Part shown: positions 35,836 through 44,207 of the stretch, piece by piece
How positions within the stretch are numbered: position 1 is the first letter of the stretch
Layout: every line of letters starts with the position of its first letter
Source of the DNA: Aphanocapsa lilacina HA4352-LM1
GTDB lineage: Bacteria; Cyanobacteriota; Cyanobacteriia; Gloeobacterales; Gloeobacteraceae
Assembly (NCBI GenBank): GCA_019359725.1
Contig: JAHHGR010000028.1
Span: 1 to 51,726 of the forward strand
Length of the DNA stretch: 51,726 bases
Direction: 5' to 3'
The notes under the pieces: model-generated
The model's database searches: none
Seen by the model: only the letters and a program-made list of their open reading frames with translations
Told to the model about the DNA's origin: nothing
Translations under genes and position numbers: made by a program

Positions 35836-35868
35836 AAAAGCAGTGCCCGAATTCGCTTCGGGCACTGC
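35836..35868 (-). terminator. Attenuator-like hairpin between coiled-coil and STAND genes
   Basis: A perfect 12-bp stem (GCAGTGCCCGAA with its complement, 5-nt loop) is followed, on the minus strand, by TTTT. It lies between the stop of the coiled-coil gene and the STAND start, so it would reduce read-through and keep the STAND protein scarce. Confidence 0.7.
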
Positions 35869-35888
35869 GCGCATTGTCTGTTGGGGTC

Positions 35889-36350
35889 TTAGGCGGCGTT
35901 TTCAGAAGGCACTTCGAAGACCAGGTCTTCGCCCAGGCGCCGGGACGCGCCCCCGGCGGCGAATGTCGAGAGATCCAACTGTGCCCCGGAGTCGATCAAG
36001 TTGACGTCGTAAGCGGCAATCGCCTGCTCCGCCGCCGAAAGCTCGCTGTCCGCCTCGGCCACCGCGAGCGCTGCGAGCCCTTGCGCCGCCTGGAGGGCCT
36101 CTTCGAGCGCCTGCACGTTGGCGGGCTCCATCAGTTTTTTAAACTCACTCAAAGCTGCATATTCGTGTCGAAGGGCGACATGTTCGCCCTGCAGGCTGCT
36201 CAGCGCCTGTTGCACCTGCTGAAACTGGCCGAGCAAATGCAAAAATTTGCGCTTCAGTTCGGTGTGTTCGTCTACCAGCGCGGTGTGGCGTTCGTCCAGT
36301 TGAATGTAAGCCTTGCTCAAGCGTAGATACTTATCGCTCAGCAAATCCAT
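35889..36350 (-). CDS. Coiled-coil protein, unknown
   Basis: 153 aa from the ATG at 36350, with AGGAG ten bases upstream. Residues 1-115 are a long heptad-rich helix (LVDEHTELKRKFLHLLGQF, QALSSLQGEHVALRHEYAAL, ALEEALQAAQGLAAL). The last 35 residues are acidic and end FEVPSENAA. No enzyme motif. The helix could pair with the N-terminal helical bundle of the STAND protein encoded next in the operon. It is divergent from the sigma-like SPOR gene. Confidence 0.75.
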   Translation of the reverse strand: MDLLSDKYLRLSKAYIQLDERHTALVDEHTELKRKFLHLLGQFQQVQQALSSLQGEHVALRHEYAALSEFKKLMEPANVQALEEALQAAQGLAALAVAEADSELSAAEQAIAAYDVNLIDSGAQLDLSTFAAGGASRRLGEDLVFEVPSENAA

Positions 36351-36477
36351 GAATAGGGTGCTCCTGCGTTTTGGCCGGTGTGAAGTTGGGAACTGTAACA
36401 AATACTACTACAGCCCCATTGCGAAGTGCGTGGCGAGGCTCTGTTAGCATAGGGCCGCACAACGACCGGTCCATTGT
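36351..36477. promoter_or_regulatory. Shared divergent promoter region
   Basis: 127 bp between the coiled-coil/STAND operon (minus) and the sigma-like SPOR gene (plus). Both start here, so one factor could control both. TAGCAT near 36444 and TAGTAT on the minus strand near 36405 resemble -10 elements, without good -35 partners. Confidence 0.45.
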
Positions 36478-37605
36478 ATGAGCAATCTTCCAGTCTCCGG
36501 TGAGGAGCAGATCCTGGCGGAGGGGCCGCTGGCCGATTGTAGCGACGAGCAGTTGGTTGCCGGGGCGAGCGCATCGCCTTTGCACCTGTGCGCGCTGCAC
36601 CGCCGCTTCGACGGCCTGGTGCGCAGACTGCTTGCCGGGGTGGAACCGGGGCGGCGGCGGGAGGCCCATCAGCAGGTCTGGTTTGCCGCGTTTGCTGAGT
36701 TGGAGGCCGGGGCGGGGCGGCCGCTGCCGGTGGCCGGGTGGCTGGAGCGGCTGGCCGAGCGGCTGGCCGAGAGCGCCCTGCCTGTGCCGGGCGACGTTTT
36801 TCTACCGGCGCCGCTTGCCTGGTACCTGCGGCGCGCCTGGCGGGAGTTGCCGCCGCCGATGCGGTTGGTGCTGTTGTTTGTCGAAGTAGAACGGCGATCG
36901 GAAGAGGAGATCGCCCGGTTTTTCAGCGAGCGGCAACTGCCGACCCATCCGGCCCAGGTCGCCGTCCGCTACGAGCAGGCGCAGCAGAAGTTGATGGCAG
37001 GGGTGCCCCCGGAGGTCCGCGGACTGTACCTGAGCGAAGCGCTCGACTGTTTGAGCCTGGTGCCCTGTCTCTATCCGGTGGTGGACGAGGAGCTGGCCGC
37101 CTTCGAGTCCTGGCGGCGCGAACGGGAAGAGCAGGAGCGAGAACAGCAGACCCAGGCGGCGGTGCCGGCACCCACCGGGCGCCCTCCCCGGCTGCCGGGT
37201 TGGCTGGGACCTGCGGCGGTGGCAGCCGGACTTTTGGCGGCGGGTACAGTTGTGCTGCAAGCTCCCCGGCCCGGCGCAAATACGCCGTCGGCGGTGCCGA
37301 TTGCCCTGCCCCCGGCGCAGCAATCGCAGCCAGTCAGTCAGCCTATGGCTTCCCTGCCGGCCGCTGCTGTCTCCCCGCCACCGCCTGCCTGGCGTGGAAG
37401 AACGTATCTGCTGGTGGTCGATCCGGGGCCAGCCGGTCTGGCCACGTTGCGCCGCGTCGATCGCGGAATTTTCTACCGTCAGCACCGGGGCAAACCCCAT
37501 GTGCAGATTGGTCTTTACAGTACCCGAAAAAAAGCCCAACCTGCCGCCGCACAAGTCGCACAGCTAGGCTTTACTCCAATTCTCACCCCTGCCATCCTGC
37601 CCTAA
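36478..37605 (+). CDS. ECF-sigma-like protein with membrane anchor and SPOR-like C-terminal domain
   Basis: 375 aa. Residues 20-100 read like sigma region 2 (CSDEQLVAGA, F-x2-LVRRLL, EAHQQVWFAAFAELE, VAGWLERLAERLA) and 118-175 like region 4 (WRELPPPMRLVLLFVEVERR, SEEEIARFF). A single membrane helix lies at 242-262 (WLGPAAVAAGLLAAGTVVLQ), then a Pro/Ala/Ser linker. Residues 308-372 resemble a SPOR domain (YLLVVDPGP, HVQIGLYSTRKKAQPAAAQVAQLGFTPIL), which in other proteins binds denuded peptidoglycan. Predicted topology is sigma part inside, SPOR outside. It may sense cell-wall state; whether it binds RNA polymerase is unproven. Same plan as the protein at 7972-9741 with a different tail. Confidence 0.78.
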   Translation: MSNLPVSGEEQILAEGPLADCSDEQLVAGASASPLHLCALHRRFDGLVRRLLAGVEPGRRREAHQQVWFAAFAELEAGAGRPLPVAGWLERLAERLAESALPVPGDVFLPAPLAWYLRRAWRELPPPMRLVLLFVEVERRSEEEIARFFSERQLPTHPAQVAVRYEQAQQKLMAGVPPEVRGLYLSEALDCLSLVPCLYPVVDEELAAFESWRREREEQEREQQTQAAVPAPTGRPPRLPGWLGPAAVAAGLLAAGTVVLQAPRPGANTPSAVPIALPPAQQSQPVSQPMASLPAAAVSPPPPAWRGRTYLLVVDPGPAGLATLRRVDRGIFYRQHRGKPHVQIGLYSTRKKAQPAAAQVAQLGFTPILTPAILP

Positions 37606-37656
37606 AGTTCGGGCTCGCTTCTGCTGTGTGGTAAAGCGCTCTTGAAGTCCGAACTT
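37605..37656. repeat. Inverted repeat after the sigma-SPOR gene
   Basis: AAGTTCGG (37605-37612) and CCGAACTT (37649-37656) are separated by 36 nt containing further short complementarity. It begins at the stop codon and may be a weak terminator or a 3' stabilising structure. Confidence 0.4.
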
Positions 37657-37704
37657 GGGGGATCTACGCTGTTGCACACGCACGGTCACTTAAGGAGCTA
37701 GGCA

Positions 37705-38808
37705 ATGACCAGGCAACAGTGGGGTGTCGCCGCAATGGGCTTGTTGCTTGCTTGGGGAACTTTGCTGGTGCTGAGCAACTTCCTGGTGGCGCTCGCCTGG
37801 GCGGCGATCCTTGCCTGGGTGAGCTGGCCGGTCTACGAGTGGATTTGCACACAGCTGGGTGGACGCAGGACCGTCGCGGCCCTGGGGATCACGCTGCTGC
37901 TGGCGCTGCTGGTCATTTTGCCGGTGGTGTTGGTGGTCAGTGGTGGGTTCGGCGAGGCGGTGCGGTTGAGCCAGCTGATCAGCGACCAGCGCCTGCTGGG
38001 GCCGGAGGCTCTGCGGGGCGCCTCTGGGCAACTGCAGCTGTGGGCGGGCAAGGTTCCGCTGGTGGGCGAGCTGATGCAGGAGCGGATCGAACAGCTGAGT
38101 GAAGCGGAGGGGCGCGGCTGGCTGGCGGGCGGGGCGCGGCAATTGCTCGCAGTGGTACTGGCCCTCAGCTCCGCCGCCGGTGTAGCCCTGGGCTCGATAT
38201 TACTCACGATCGTGTTTTTGTTTTTTATGTACACGGGCGGTCCGGACCTGGTGTTGCAGACGCGCCGGGTTCTCGGTGCGCTGGGGGGCGAGACGCTCGC
38301 CCGGCTGCTGGTACCGTTGGGTCTCACGGTGCGCTCGGTGTTTCTGGGGTTGGTGGTGACGGCGGCGGTGCAGGGAGGGCTTGCGGCCCTCGGAATGTGG
38401 GTGGCTGGGATCGCTTTTCCGTTGCTGTTTGGGGTGCTGGTCGCCCTGCTCGCTTTGCTGCAGGCGCCGGTACTGCTGGTGCTGCTGCCCTGCGTGCTGT
38501 ATCTGGCGGCCATCGGCCAGGGCTGGCAGAGCGTCGCCCTTTTGGCCTGGAGCGTGCTCGTGGTCGGGTCGATCGACAATGTCATCAAACCGCTGTTTAT
38601 CAGCAAGGGTTCGGGCCTGCCGTTTGTGCTCGTCTTTTTGGGGGTGCTCGGGGGATTGTTTGCCTTCGGAACGATCGGCATTATCCTGGGGCCTGCGATT
38701 TTTGTTTTGCTGCTGGTACTAGTGCGCCAACTGCCTGATCCCGGGCAGGCGAGCGCCGTGCCGTCCGGTCCGGCGGTTTCCGCAGTGTCTGAGGATCTGG
38801 CGCGCTAG
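37705..38808 (+). CDS. AI-2E family (PerM/YdiK-like) membrane protein
   Basis: 367 aa, ATG at 37705 with AAGGAG about 7 nt upstream. Seven to eight membrane segments. Family marks are SWPVYEWI near the start, the long soluble helix region (about 80-135), and GSIDNVIKPLFISKG followed by FVLVFLGVLGGLFAFG. Members have been linked to quorum-signal export, Na+/H+ exchange or other small-molecule transport; the substrate here is unknown. Monocistronic. Confidence 0.9.
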   Translation: MTRQQWGVAAMGLLLAWGTLLVLSNFLVALAWAAILAWVSWPVYEWICTQLGGRRTVAALGITLLLALLVILPVVLVVSGGFGEAVRLSQLISDQRLLGPEALRGASGQLQLWAGKVPLVGELMQERIEQLSEAEGRGWLAGGARQLLAVVLALSSAAGVALGSILLTIVFLFFMYTGGPDLVLQTRRVLGALGGETLARLLVPLGLTVRSVFLGLVVTAAVQGGLAALGMWVAGIAFPLLFGVLVALLALLQAPVLLVLLPCVLYLAAIGQGWQSVALLAWSVLVVGSIDNVIKPLFISKGSGLPFVLVFLGVLGGLFAFGTIGIILGPAIFVLLLVLVRQLPDPGQASAVPSGPAVSAVSEDLAR

Positions 38809-38922
38809 TGCGTGATGTGCACAAAATACTGCCATTCTTGATCTCCTCTGAGGGGAGGGAAATGGCCTTCGCGCAAGCGGTCTATGACTCTCAAAGGGCT
38901 GTGTCCGAAGCCAACCAGAGGC

Positions 38923-39738
38923 TTAAAACAAAGTCAGGACGAGCGGTTGCTCGGGCCGGGCGTAGCTGGCGCTCTCGGGGGGCAACTGGCGGGGATTGGA
39001 CAGATCGCACTGGGAACGGTAGCCGCAGCGGCGACAGTGACTGCCGGGCTCGGGCTCCCAGTCGCCGCCGTCGAGCAAATTGGCCACCAGCCGCTCGGCT
39101 GTCTGCAGGGCGTAGCGCTGGTGGTGGGGCTGCACTCCAAAAGTCAGCTTCTCGCCGCTCAGCAAGTAGTAATGGCTCACCGTGCGCAATGTCTGCCCGT
39201 ACTGGGCGCCAATGCCCAGGATGTAGCAGGATAGCTGCAAGTCCGCCTCCAACTGGCTGAGCGAGCGCACCTGGCGAGCGGTCTTAAATTCGACCAGATC
39301 GATACCTGCTACCCCCCGGCGGTCGGGATCGCCCCACAAAAGCAGGTCGTAGCGCGATTCGAACTGTACATCCACCCGCTCGAGCACCAGGCTGTGGCGC
39401 AGTCGGCCTTCACTGGCAAAGGGTCTGGGCGGCTCCGGACGGCGCACCTCCTGCAGGTAATAGCTTTCCAGGGCACTCCAGCCGCTCGTCTGCTCGGGCC
39501 TGTCCAACTCGCCCCCGCCCTGGCGCCACAACCGCTCCAGGTGCCCGAGCGAGCGGTCTCCCCGCCTGGCAAGCCAGTCCCGCCAGAAGCGGGCGATCGT
39601 CGCGTGCAGCAGAATGCCCAGCCGCTGCCGCCGCCCGCCGCCCCCCGGCTCCGGATAGTGATAGCGGTACTTCCAGGCGTAGGCGCGCGGGCAGGTGGCG
39701 TAGCGGACCAGGCGCGAGGCGGATAGCGGCAGGCTCAT
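38923..39738 (-). CDS. PD-(D/E)XK nuclease of the RecB/Cas4-like type
   Basis: 271 aa. Motifs are GILLHATIARF (conserved His), the catalytic E-x-K strand DLVEFKTARQV with an Asp upstream (about 130-155), and the following Q motif LEADLQLSCYILG. Cys16 (YATCPRAY) and the C-terminal cluster CRRCGYRSQC give four Cys able to hold a 4Fe-4S cluster, as in Cas4 and AddB. Cas4-like enzymes cut or resect DNA ends. No CRISPR array or other cas gene is in the window, so a repair or genome-maintenance role is more likely. Confidence 0.88.
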   Translation of the reverse strand: MSLPLSASRLVRYATCPRAYAWKYRYHYPEPGGGGRRQRLGILLHATIARFWRDWLARRGDRSLGHLERLWRQGGGELDRPEQTSGWSALESYYLQEVRRPEPPRPFASEGRLRHSLVLERVDVQFESRYDLLLWGDPDRRGVAGIDLVEFKTARQVRSLSQLEADLQLSCYILGIGAQYGQTLRTVSHYYLLSGEKLTFGVQPHHQRYALQTAERLVANLLDGGDWEPEPGSHCRRCGYRSQCDLSNPRQLPPESASYARPEQPLVLTLF

Positions 39739-39792
39739 AAATATAGCGCCCCGAAAAACGGCGATCTTTATAAAACACTATATATGGTCGCA

Positions 39793-39812
39793 TCTGCGCA
39801 CGCGTGCGCAGA
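39793..39812. repeat. Perfect 20-bp palindrome upstream of the nuclease gene
   Basis: TCTGCGCACG is directly followed by its complement. It sits about 55 bp upstream of the minus-strand nuclease start, next to AT-rich promoter-like sequence (TTTATAAAACACTATATAT at 39770-39785). A dimeric repressor site is a reasonable reading. Confidence 0.65.
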
Positions 39813-39973
39813 CGTTCATGCTGCCGACAGTTTGCCCGGCGGCAGCGCCAGAGCGCATTCAGGTTACCCGGCTATCCGGCCGTTGTCTGGACAGCTTAGA
39901 CAAAAAGAGGGTTGCAACCCTGACACCTGCTCTCACCAAAGCGGTAGCCGTAGTTTACGCGGCGGCTGAGGCG

Positions 39974-40678
39974 CTAGCCGAAGCGGTAGCCGAAACCCCG
40001 CACCGTTACCAGATATTCAGGGTGGCTTGGATCGGCTTCGAGTTTTTCGCGCAGCCAGCGGATATGGACATCGACGGTTTTGCTGTCGCCCATAAAATCC
40101 GGTCCCCAGACGCGCTCGATGAGCTGCTCGCGCGACCACACCCGGCGCGGGTTGCGCATGAACAGTTCCAGCAGACGAAATTCTTTGGGAGAAAGATCCA
40201 CTTCGACATCGCGCACCCGCACCCGGCATTCCTGTGTGTTCATGCACAGCTCGCCGCAGCGCAGGATAGCGCTGTTGTCCTGGGTCTGGGTACGGGTGTG
40301 GCGGCGCAGCACCGCCCGGCAGCGGGCGATCAGTTCGCGCATCCCAAAAGGCTTGGGCAGGTAGTCGTCGGCACCCACTTCGAGGCCCACGACCCGGTCG
40401 GTCTCGGTGCCCTTGGCGGTGAGCATCAAAATCGGCACGGCATTGCCCTCGCGGCGCAGCAAACGGCACAGATCGAGGCCATTGAGATGGGGCAACATTA
40501 GGTCGAGCACGATCAAATCGACTTTGTCGGAGTTGCGGACCAAATCGAGCGCCTGGCGGCCGTCCTCGGCCAGCACGACGCTGTAGCCTTCCTCGCCAAG
40601 GGCCATGCCCACGGTCTCGCGGATGAGTTCGGCGTCGTCGACCACCAGTACCGTCTGGTGGCGCATCGTTGCATCCAT
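39974..40678 (-). CDS. OmpR/PhoB-family response regulator
   Basis: 234 aa, ATG at 40678 with GAGGA six bases upstream. The receiver domain (1-120) has the acidic pair VVDDAEL, phosphoacceptor Asp in LIVLDLMLPHLNG, Thr in MLTAKG and Lys in YLPKPFG. The winged-helix DNA-binding domain (135-234) has LSPKEFRLLELFM, RRVWSREQLIERVWG and TVDVHIRWLREKLE, ending TVRGFGYRFG. The GPDFMGDSKTVDVHIRW stretch resembles SphR-type phosphate regulators, which would fit the phoD gene in the window, but the match is from memory. No histidine kinase is adjacent. Confidence 0.93.
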   Translation of the reverse strand: MDATMRHQTVLVVDDAELIRETVGMALGEEGYSVVLAEDGRQALDLVRNSDKVDLIVLDLMLPHLNGLDLCRLLRREGNAVPILMLTAKGTETDRVVGLEVGADDYLPKPFGMRELIARCRAVLRRHTRTQTQDNSAILRCGELCMNTQECRVRVRDVEVDLSPKEFRLLELFMRNPRRVWSREQLIERVWGPDFMGDSKTVDVHIRWLREKLEADPSHPEYLVTVRGFGYRFG

Positions 40679-40763
40679 GCCTGTTCCTCTGGGAGCGACA
40701 TCATCCTACCATCCGGCGTGGAGCGCTCAAGGCTGCTTGGGGGAGAAGGTGCTGTAGTCTAGA

Positions 40764-41645
40764 GTGGGGAGCCCGTTGGGCTGTGGATGGGAGAGTGAAG
40801 GTCTTTTGGTTCAGCCGTTGCCGACGATCGACGCGCACACGCATGCCCTCAATCAGGGCAGCCCACTGATTATTATCGGTGGTGCAGAGGATAAAGAGCG
40901 CGAAAAAAGTATTCTCAAAGCCTTTCTGGCATGGGCCGGCGGCTCTGAGGCGAGGTTGCTCCTCGTGCCGAGCGCTTCGAGCATGCCGGAAATTCTGGCG
41001 GAGGTCTACCGGCTGCTATTCGTGCAGCTGGGGGCGGCTTCGGTGGAGGTGCTCAACATCACCAACCGCTACGAAGCCGAACTGGACGAAAACGTGGCGC
41101 GGCTGCACAACAGCACGGGACTCTTTATGACCGGCGGCGATCAGGTGCGCCTGTGCAAGCTTGTCGCCGGAACGGCCCTGGCCCGCGCCATGCAACTAGC
41201 TTCAACCGCCGGGCGGCTGGTGATTGCAGGCACCAGCGCCGGGGCGTCGGCCATAGGCGAGTGCATGATCGCCCGTGGTTACAGCGGTGAGCCGCCCAAG
41301 CGCAACATCGTGGAACTTTCCGAGGGACTCGGCCTTCTTAAAGATGTGATCGTCGATCAGCACTTTCACAACCGCAACCGCCTACCCAGGCTGATGACCG
41401 CTGTGGCCTTCCAACCCCACTGCATCGGCATCGGCATCGACGAGAATACCGCCGTGGTGCTGCACAGCGACGGCATCCTGGAGGTGATCGGCGAGGGGAC
41501 CGTCACCGTGGTGGACGGCAGCGAACTGGTCTACAACACGATCAACGACATCCAGTCCTACCAGCCGCTCAGCGTCGGCAATTTCCGCGTCGCGGTGATG
41601 GCCCAGGGGCTGCGCTACAACCTCCGTGAACGCCAAACCCTCTAG
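40764..41645 (+). CDS. cphB: Cyanophycinase
   Basis: 293 aa from a GTG at 40764; a TTG further down is an alternative and the N-terminus is uncertain. A serine exopeptidase (family S51) that cuts cyanophycin, the Arg-Asp polymer, into beta-Asp-Arg dipeptides. Landmarks are PLIIIGGAEDKER, FMTGGDQVRLCKL, the nucleophile elbow GTSAGASAIGE and DQHFHNRNRLPRL. cphA, its usual neighbour, is absent. It overlaps the peptide-binding lipoprotein gene by 20 nt, implying one operon with the dipeptide or oligopeptide transporter. Confidence 0.93.
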   Translation: MGSPLGCGWESEGLLVQPLPTIDAHTHALNQGSPLIIIGGAEDKEREKSILKAFLAWAGGSEARLLLVPSASSMPEILAEVYRLLFVQLGAASVEVLNITNRYEAELDENVARLHNSTGLFMTGGDQVRLCKLVAGTALARAMQLASTAGRLVIAGTSAGASAIGECMIARGYSGEPPKRNIVELSEGLGLLKDVIVDQHFHNRNRLPRLMTAVAFQPHCIGIGIDENTAVVLHSDGILEVIGEGTVTVVDGSELVYNTINDIQSYQPLSVGNFRVAVMAQGLRYNLRERQTL

Positions 41646-43266
41646 ATTCCTGCTCGCCCTCGCAGCGCTCGCCCTGGCCGGCTGCGCCTCCACCGACGCC
41701 GGGCCGCTGTACTTCGGCAAGCTCGTTCCCCCCACCGAAAATGTGCTGCGGGTAGGCAACGGCGCTGAACCGCGCTCGTTCGACCCGCACAAATCCTCCG
41801 GCATCCCCGAATCGCACATCTTCGACAACGTCCACGAGGGCCTCACCGGCTACGATCCGCGCACCCTGGCGCCGCGGCCGGCCCTGGCGGTGGGCTGGAG
41901 TGCGGACGCGAACGCCGGGGTCTGGACGTTTACCCTGCGGCGCAACGGCCGATTTAGCGACGATACGCCGATTACCGCCCGCGACTTTGTCTGGAGCTGG
42001 CGCCGGATTGTCACCCCCGAGACCGCCTCGCCCTACGCGAGTTTTCTCTACTACGTCAAAAACGGCCAGGCCATCGCCGAGGGCAAGCTCCCACCTGAAA
42101 AGCTTGGGGTGAGCGCCGTGGACGACTACACGCTGCGCGTCGAGATGGAGAAGCCCACGGCCTTTTTTATCAAGATGACGCCCCACTACGCCTTTACCGT
42201 CCTGCCGCGCCACACCATCGAAAAGCACGGTGATCTGTGGACGCGCCCGGAAAACTTTGTCGGCAATGGCCCGTTTGTGATCGCCGAGGCGGTGCCCTAC
42301 AGCCAGGTGGTGCTCAAAAAAAATCCGCTCTACTGGGATAGCGGTCGGGTCAGGCTCGACAAAGTGGTGCTGATCCCCGCTCAGGAGGAGTCCCAGAACG
42401 CCAATCTCTACCGCGCCGGTGAAATCGACGTGGTCTTCAGCAACTATCTACCGGCGCCGTTCATCCGCAAACTGCGCACCTACCGGGACTTTCAAGGCGG
42501 CGCCCAATTCACCAACTACTACTACAGCCTCAACGTCAAGCGCGGTCCGCTCAAGGACGTGCGGGTGCGCCGCGCCCTCAATCTGGCCCTAGACAAACAA
42601 GCGATTGCCGAGCGCTTCATCGGGCGCGGCGAGAAACCGGCGACAACCTTTGTGCCTCCCGGTGTACCGGGCTACCTGCCGCCCCCCGGCCCCGGCTACG
42701 ACCCCGAAACAGCGCGCCGTTTGCTTGCCGAAGCGGGCTATCCGGGCGGCAAAGAATTTCCAGTCCTCACGCTCTACTACAACACCCAGGAGAACCACCG
42801 CACGGTGGCCCAGGCCGTCCAGCGGATGTGGAAGGAACAATTGGGCATCCGCATCAATCTGCAAAACGAAGAGTGGCAGACCTTCCAGGCCCGCCGCGAG
42901 CGGCGCGACTTCGATGTGGCCCGCGACTCGTGGGTGGGCGACTATATCGACCCGAGCACGTATCTCGACTTGTTGTCCCGCGATACCCTCCAAAACCACC
43001 CCGGCTGGGTGGACCCGAAGTACACCCGCCTGATGAGCCAGGCGAACGCCGAACCGGACGAACAAAAGCGCAACCGCCTGCTGCGCGCAGCCGAAGCTTA
43101 CTTGATCGACCAGATGCCTGTGATCCCCGTGTATTTCTACGCCCTGGCCTACATGAAAAAGCCCTGGGTGGCAGGCTGGTACCCCAACTTGCTCGATCAG
43201 CACCCCTTCAAGTACGTTTCGATTGACCGCGACTGGCCCCAGCACCGCCTTGCCCGCCAACCCTAG
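41626..43266 (+). CDS. Oligopeptide-binding lipoprotein (OppA/DppA-like)
   Basis: 546 aa, GTG start inside the end of cphB. Signal peptide with lipobox LAGC, lipidated at Cys20. SBP_bac_5 blocks are seen: LRVGNGAEPRSFDPHKSSGIPESHIF, LAVGWSADANAGVWTFTLR, NGRFSDDTPITARDFVWSW, VGNGPFVIAE, and DVRVRRALNLALDKQAI. It captures peptides in the periplasm for the permease genes that follow. Substrate by context could be Asp-Arg dipeptides (inference). Confidence 0.93.
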   Translation: MNAKPSRFLLALAALALAGCASTDAGPLYFGKLVPPTENVLRVGNGAEPRSFDPHKSSGIPESHIFDNVHEGLTGYDPRTLAPRPALAVGWSADANAGVWTFTLRRNGRFSDDTPITARDFVWSWRRIVTPETASPYASFLYYVKNGQAIAEGKLPPEKLGVSAVDDYTLRVEMEKPTAFFIKMTPHYAFTVLPRHTIEKHGDLWTRPENFVGNGPFVIAEAVPYSQVVLKKNPLYWDSGRVRLDKVVLIPAQEESQNANLYRAGEIDVVFSNYLPAPFIRKLRTYRDFQGGAQFTNYYYSLNVKRGPLKDVRVRRALNLALDKQAIAERFIGRGEKPATTFVPPGVPGYLPPPGPGYDPETARRLLAEAGYPGGKEFPVLTLYYNTQENHRTVAQAVQRMWKEQLGIRINLQNEEWQTFQARRERRDFDVARDSWVGDYIDPSTYLDLLSRDTLQNHPGWVDPKYTRLMSQANAEPDEQKRNRLLRAAEAYLIDQMPVIPVYFYALAYMKKPWVAGWYPNLLDQHPFKYVSIDRDWPQHRLARQP

Positions 43267-43280
43267 CCATCCGCCCGCCA

Positions 43281-44201
43281 ATGCTGAAGTTCGTTCTGCG
43301 CCGCCTGCTGCTTGCGATCCCCGTGCTGCTTGTCGTGGTGACGATCAGCTTCTTTCTGGTGCGGCTGGCGCCGGGCGGCCCCTTTATGGAGGAGCGCGCC
43401 TACCCGCCCGCGGTGATCGAAAAGCTCAACGCCAAGTACGGCCTGGATAAGCCCCTGCACGAGCAGTACTTCAACTATATGCAGCGGGTGATCTTGCACC
43501 TGGATCTGGGTCCTTCGACGCGCTACCTCGATCGCACCGTCGGGGACGTGATCGCCCAGGGGCTGCCCAATTCGATGCTCCTCGGGGGAACCGCCTATCT
43601 GACGGCCCTGGTGCTGGGGATGGCAGCCGGGATCATTGCCGCTCTACGCCAGAACTCGGGGGTGGACTACGGAGCGATGGCCGTGGCGGTGCTCGGGGTA
43701 TCGATTCCCAACTTCGTGCTGGGACCGCTCCTGGTCATCGTCCTCTCGCTCACCCTGTACTGGCTTCCCCCGGCGCGCTGGGGGGATCTGTCGCACCTGA
43801 TTTTGCCCGCCCTCACGCTCAGCGCCCTCTACACCGCCTACATCGCCCGGCTCACCCGCAGCGGCCTGGTGGAGGTGCTGCGCTCCGACTACATCCGCAC
43901 CGCCCGCGCCAAGGGCCTGCGCGAGAGCGTCGTACTGTTGCGCCACGCCCTGAGAGGCAGCCTCCTGCCGGTGGTCTCCTACTCGGGACCGGCCCTCGCT
44001 TTTTTGCTGGGGGGCACAATTGTTGTGGAGAAACTTTTTTTGATCCCCGGCTTGGGTAACTTCTTTATCGAGGCGGCTAACGCCCGCGACAGTTTCATCG
44101 TCGTGGGGGTGACGCTGGTGGTTGCCACGTTGCTTATCGTCCTCAATCTGGTGGTCGATATTGTTTATGCCCTGATTGACCCGCGCATCGCCTATAAATA
44201 A
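43281..44201 (+). CDS. Peptide ABC transporter permease (OppB/DppB)
   Basis: 306 aa, six membrane helices. The N-terminus MLKFVLRRLLLAIPVLLVVVTISFFLVRLAPGGPF is typical of OppB. The EAA loop appears as YIRTARAKGLRESVVLLRHALRGSL, contacting the ATPases. It sits 14 nt after the binding-protein gene. Confidence 0.94.
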   Translation: MLKFVLRRLLLAIPVLLVVVTISFFLVRLAPGGPFMEERAYPPAVIEKLNAKYGLDKPLHEQYFNYMQRVILHLDLGPSTRYLDRTVGDVIAQGLPNSMLLGGTAYLTALVLGMAAGIIAALRQNSGVDYGAMAVAVLGVSIPNFVLGPLLVIVLSLTLYWLPPARWGDLSHLILPALTLSALYTAYIARLTRSGLVEVLRSDYIRTARAKGLRESVVLLRHALRGSLLPVVSYSGPALAFLLGGTIVVEKLFLIPGLGNFFIEAANARDSFIVVGVTLVVATLLIVLNLVVDIVYALIDPRIAYK

Positions 44202-44207
44202 ACGCCT

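Noticed and set aside
38923..39738. CRISPR-Cas locus suggested by the Cas4-like nuclease
   Set aside because: No regularly spaced repeats and no other cas gene occur in the window.
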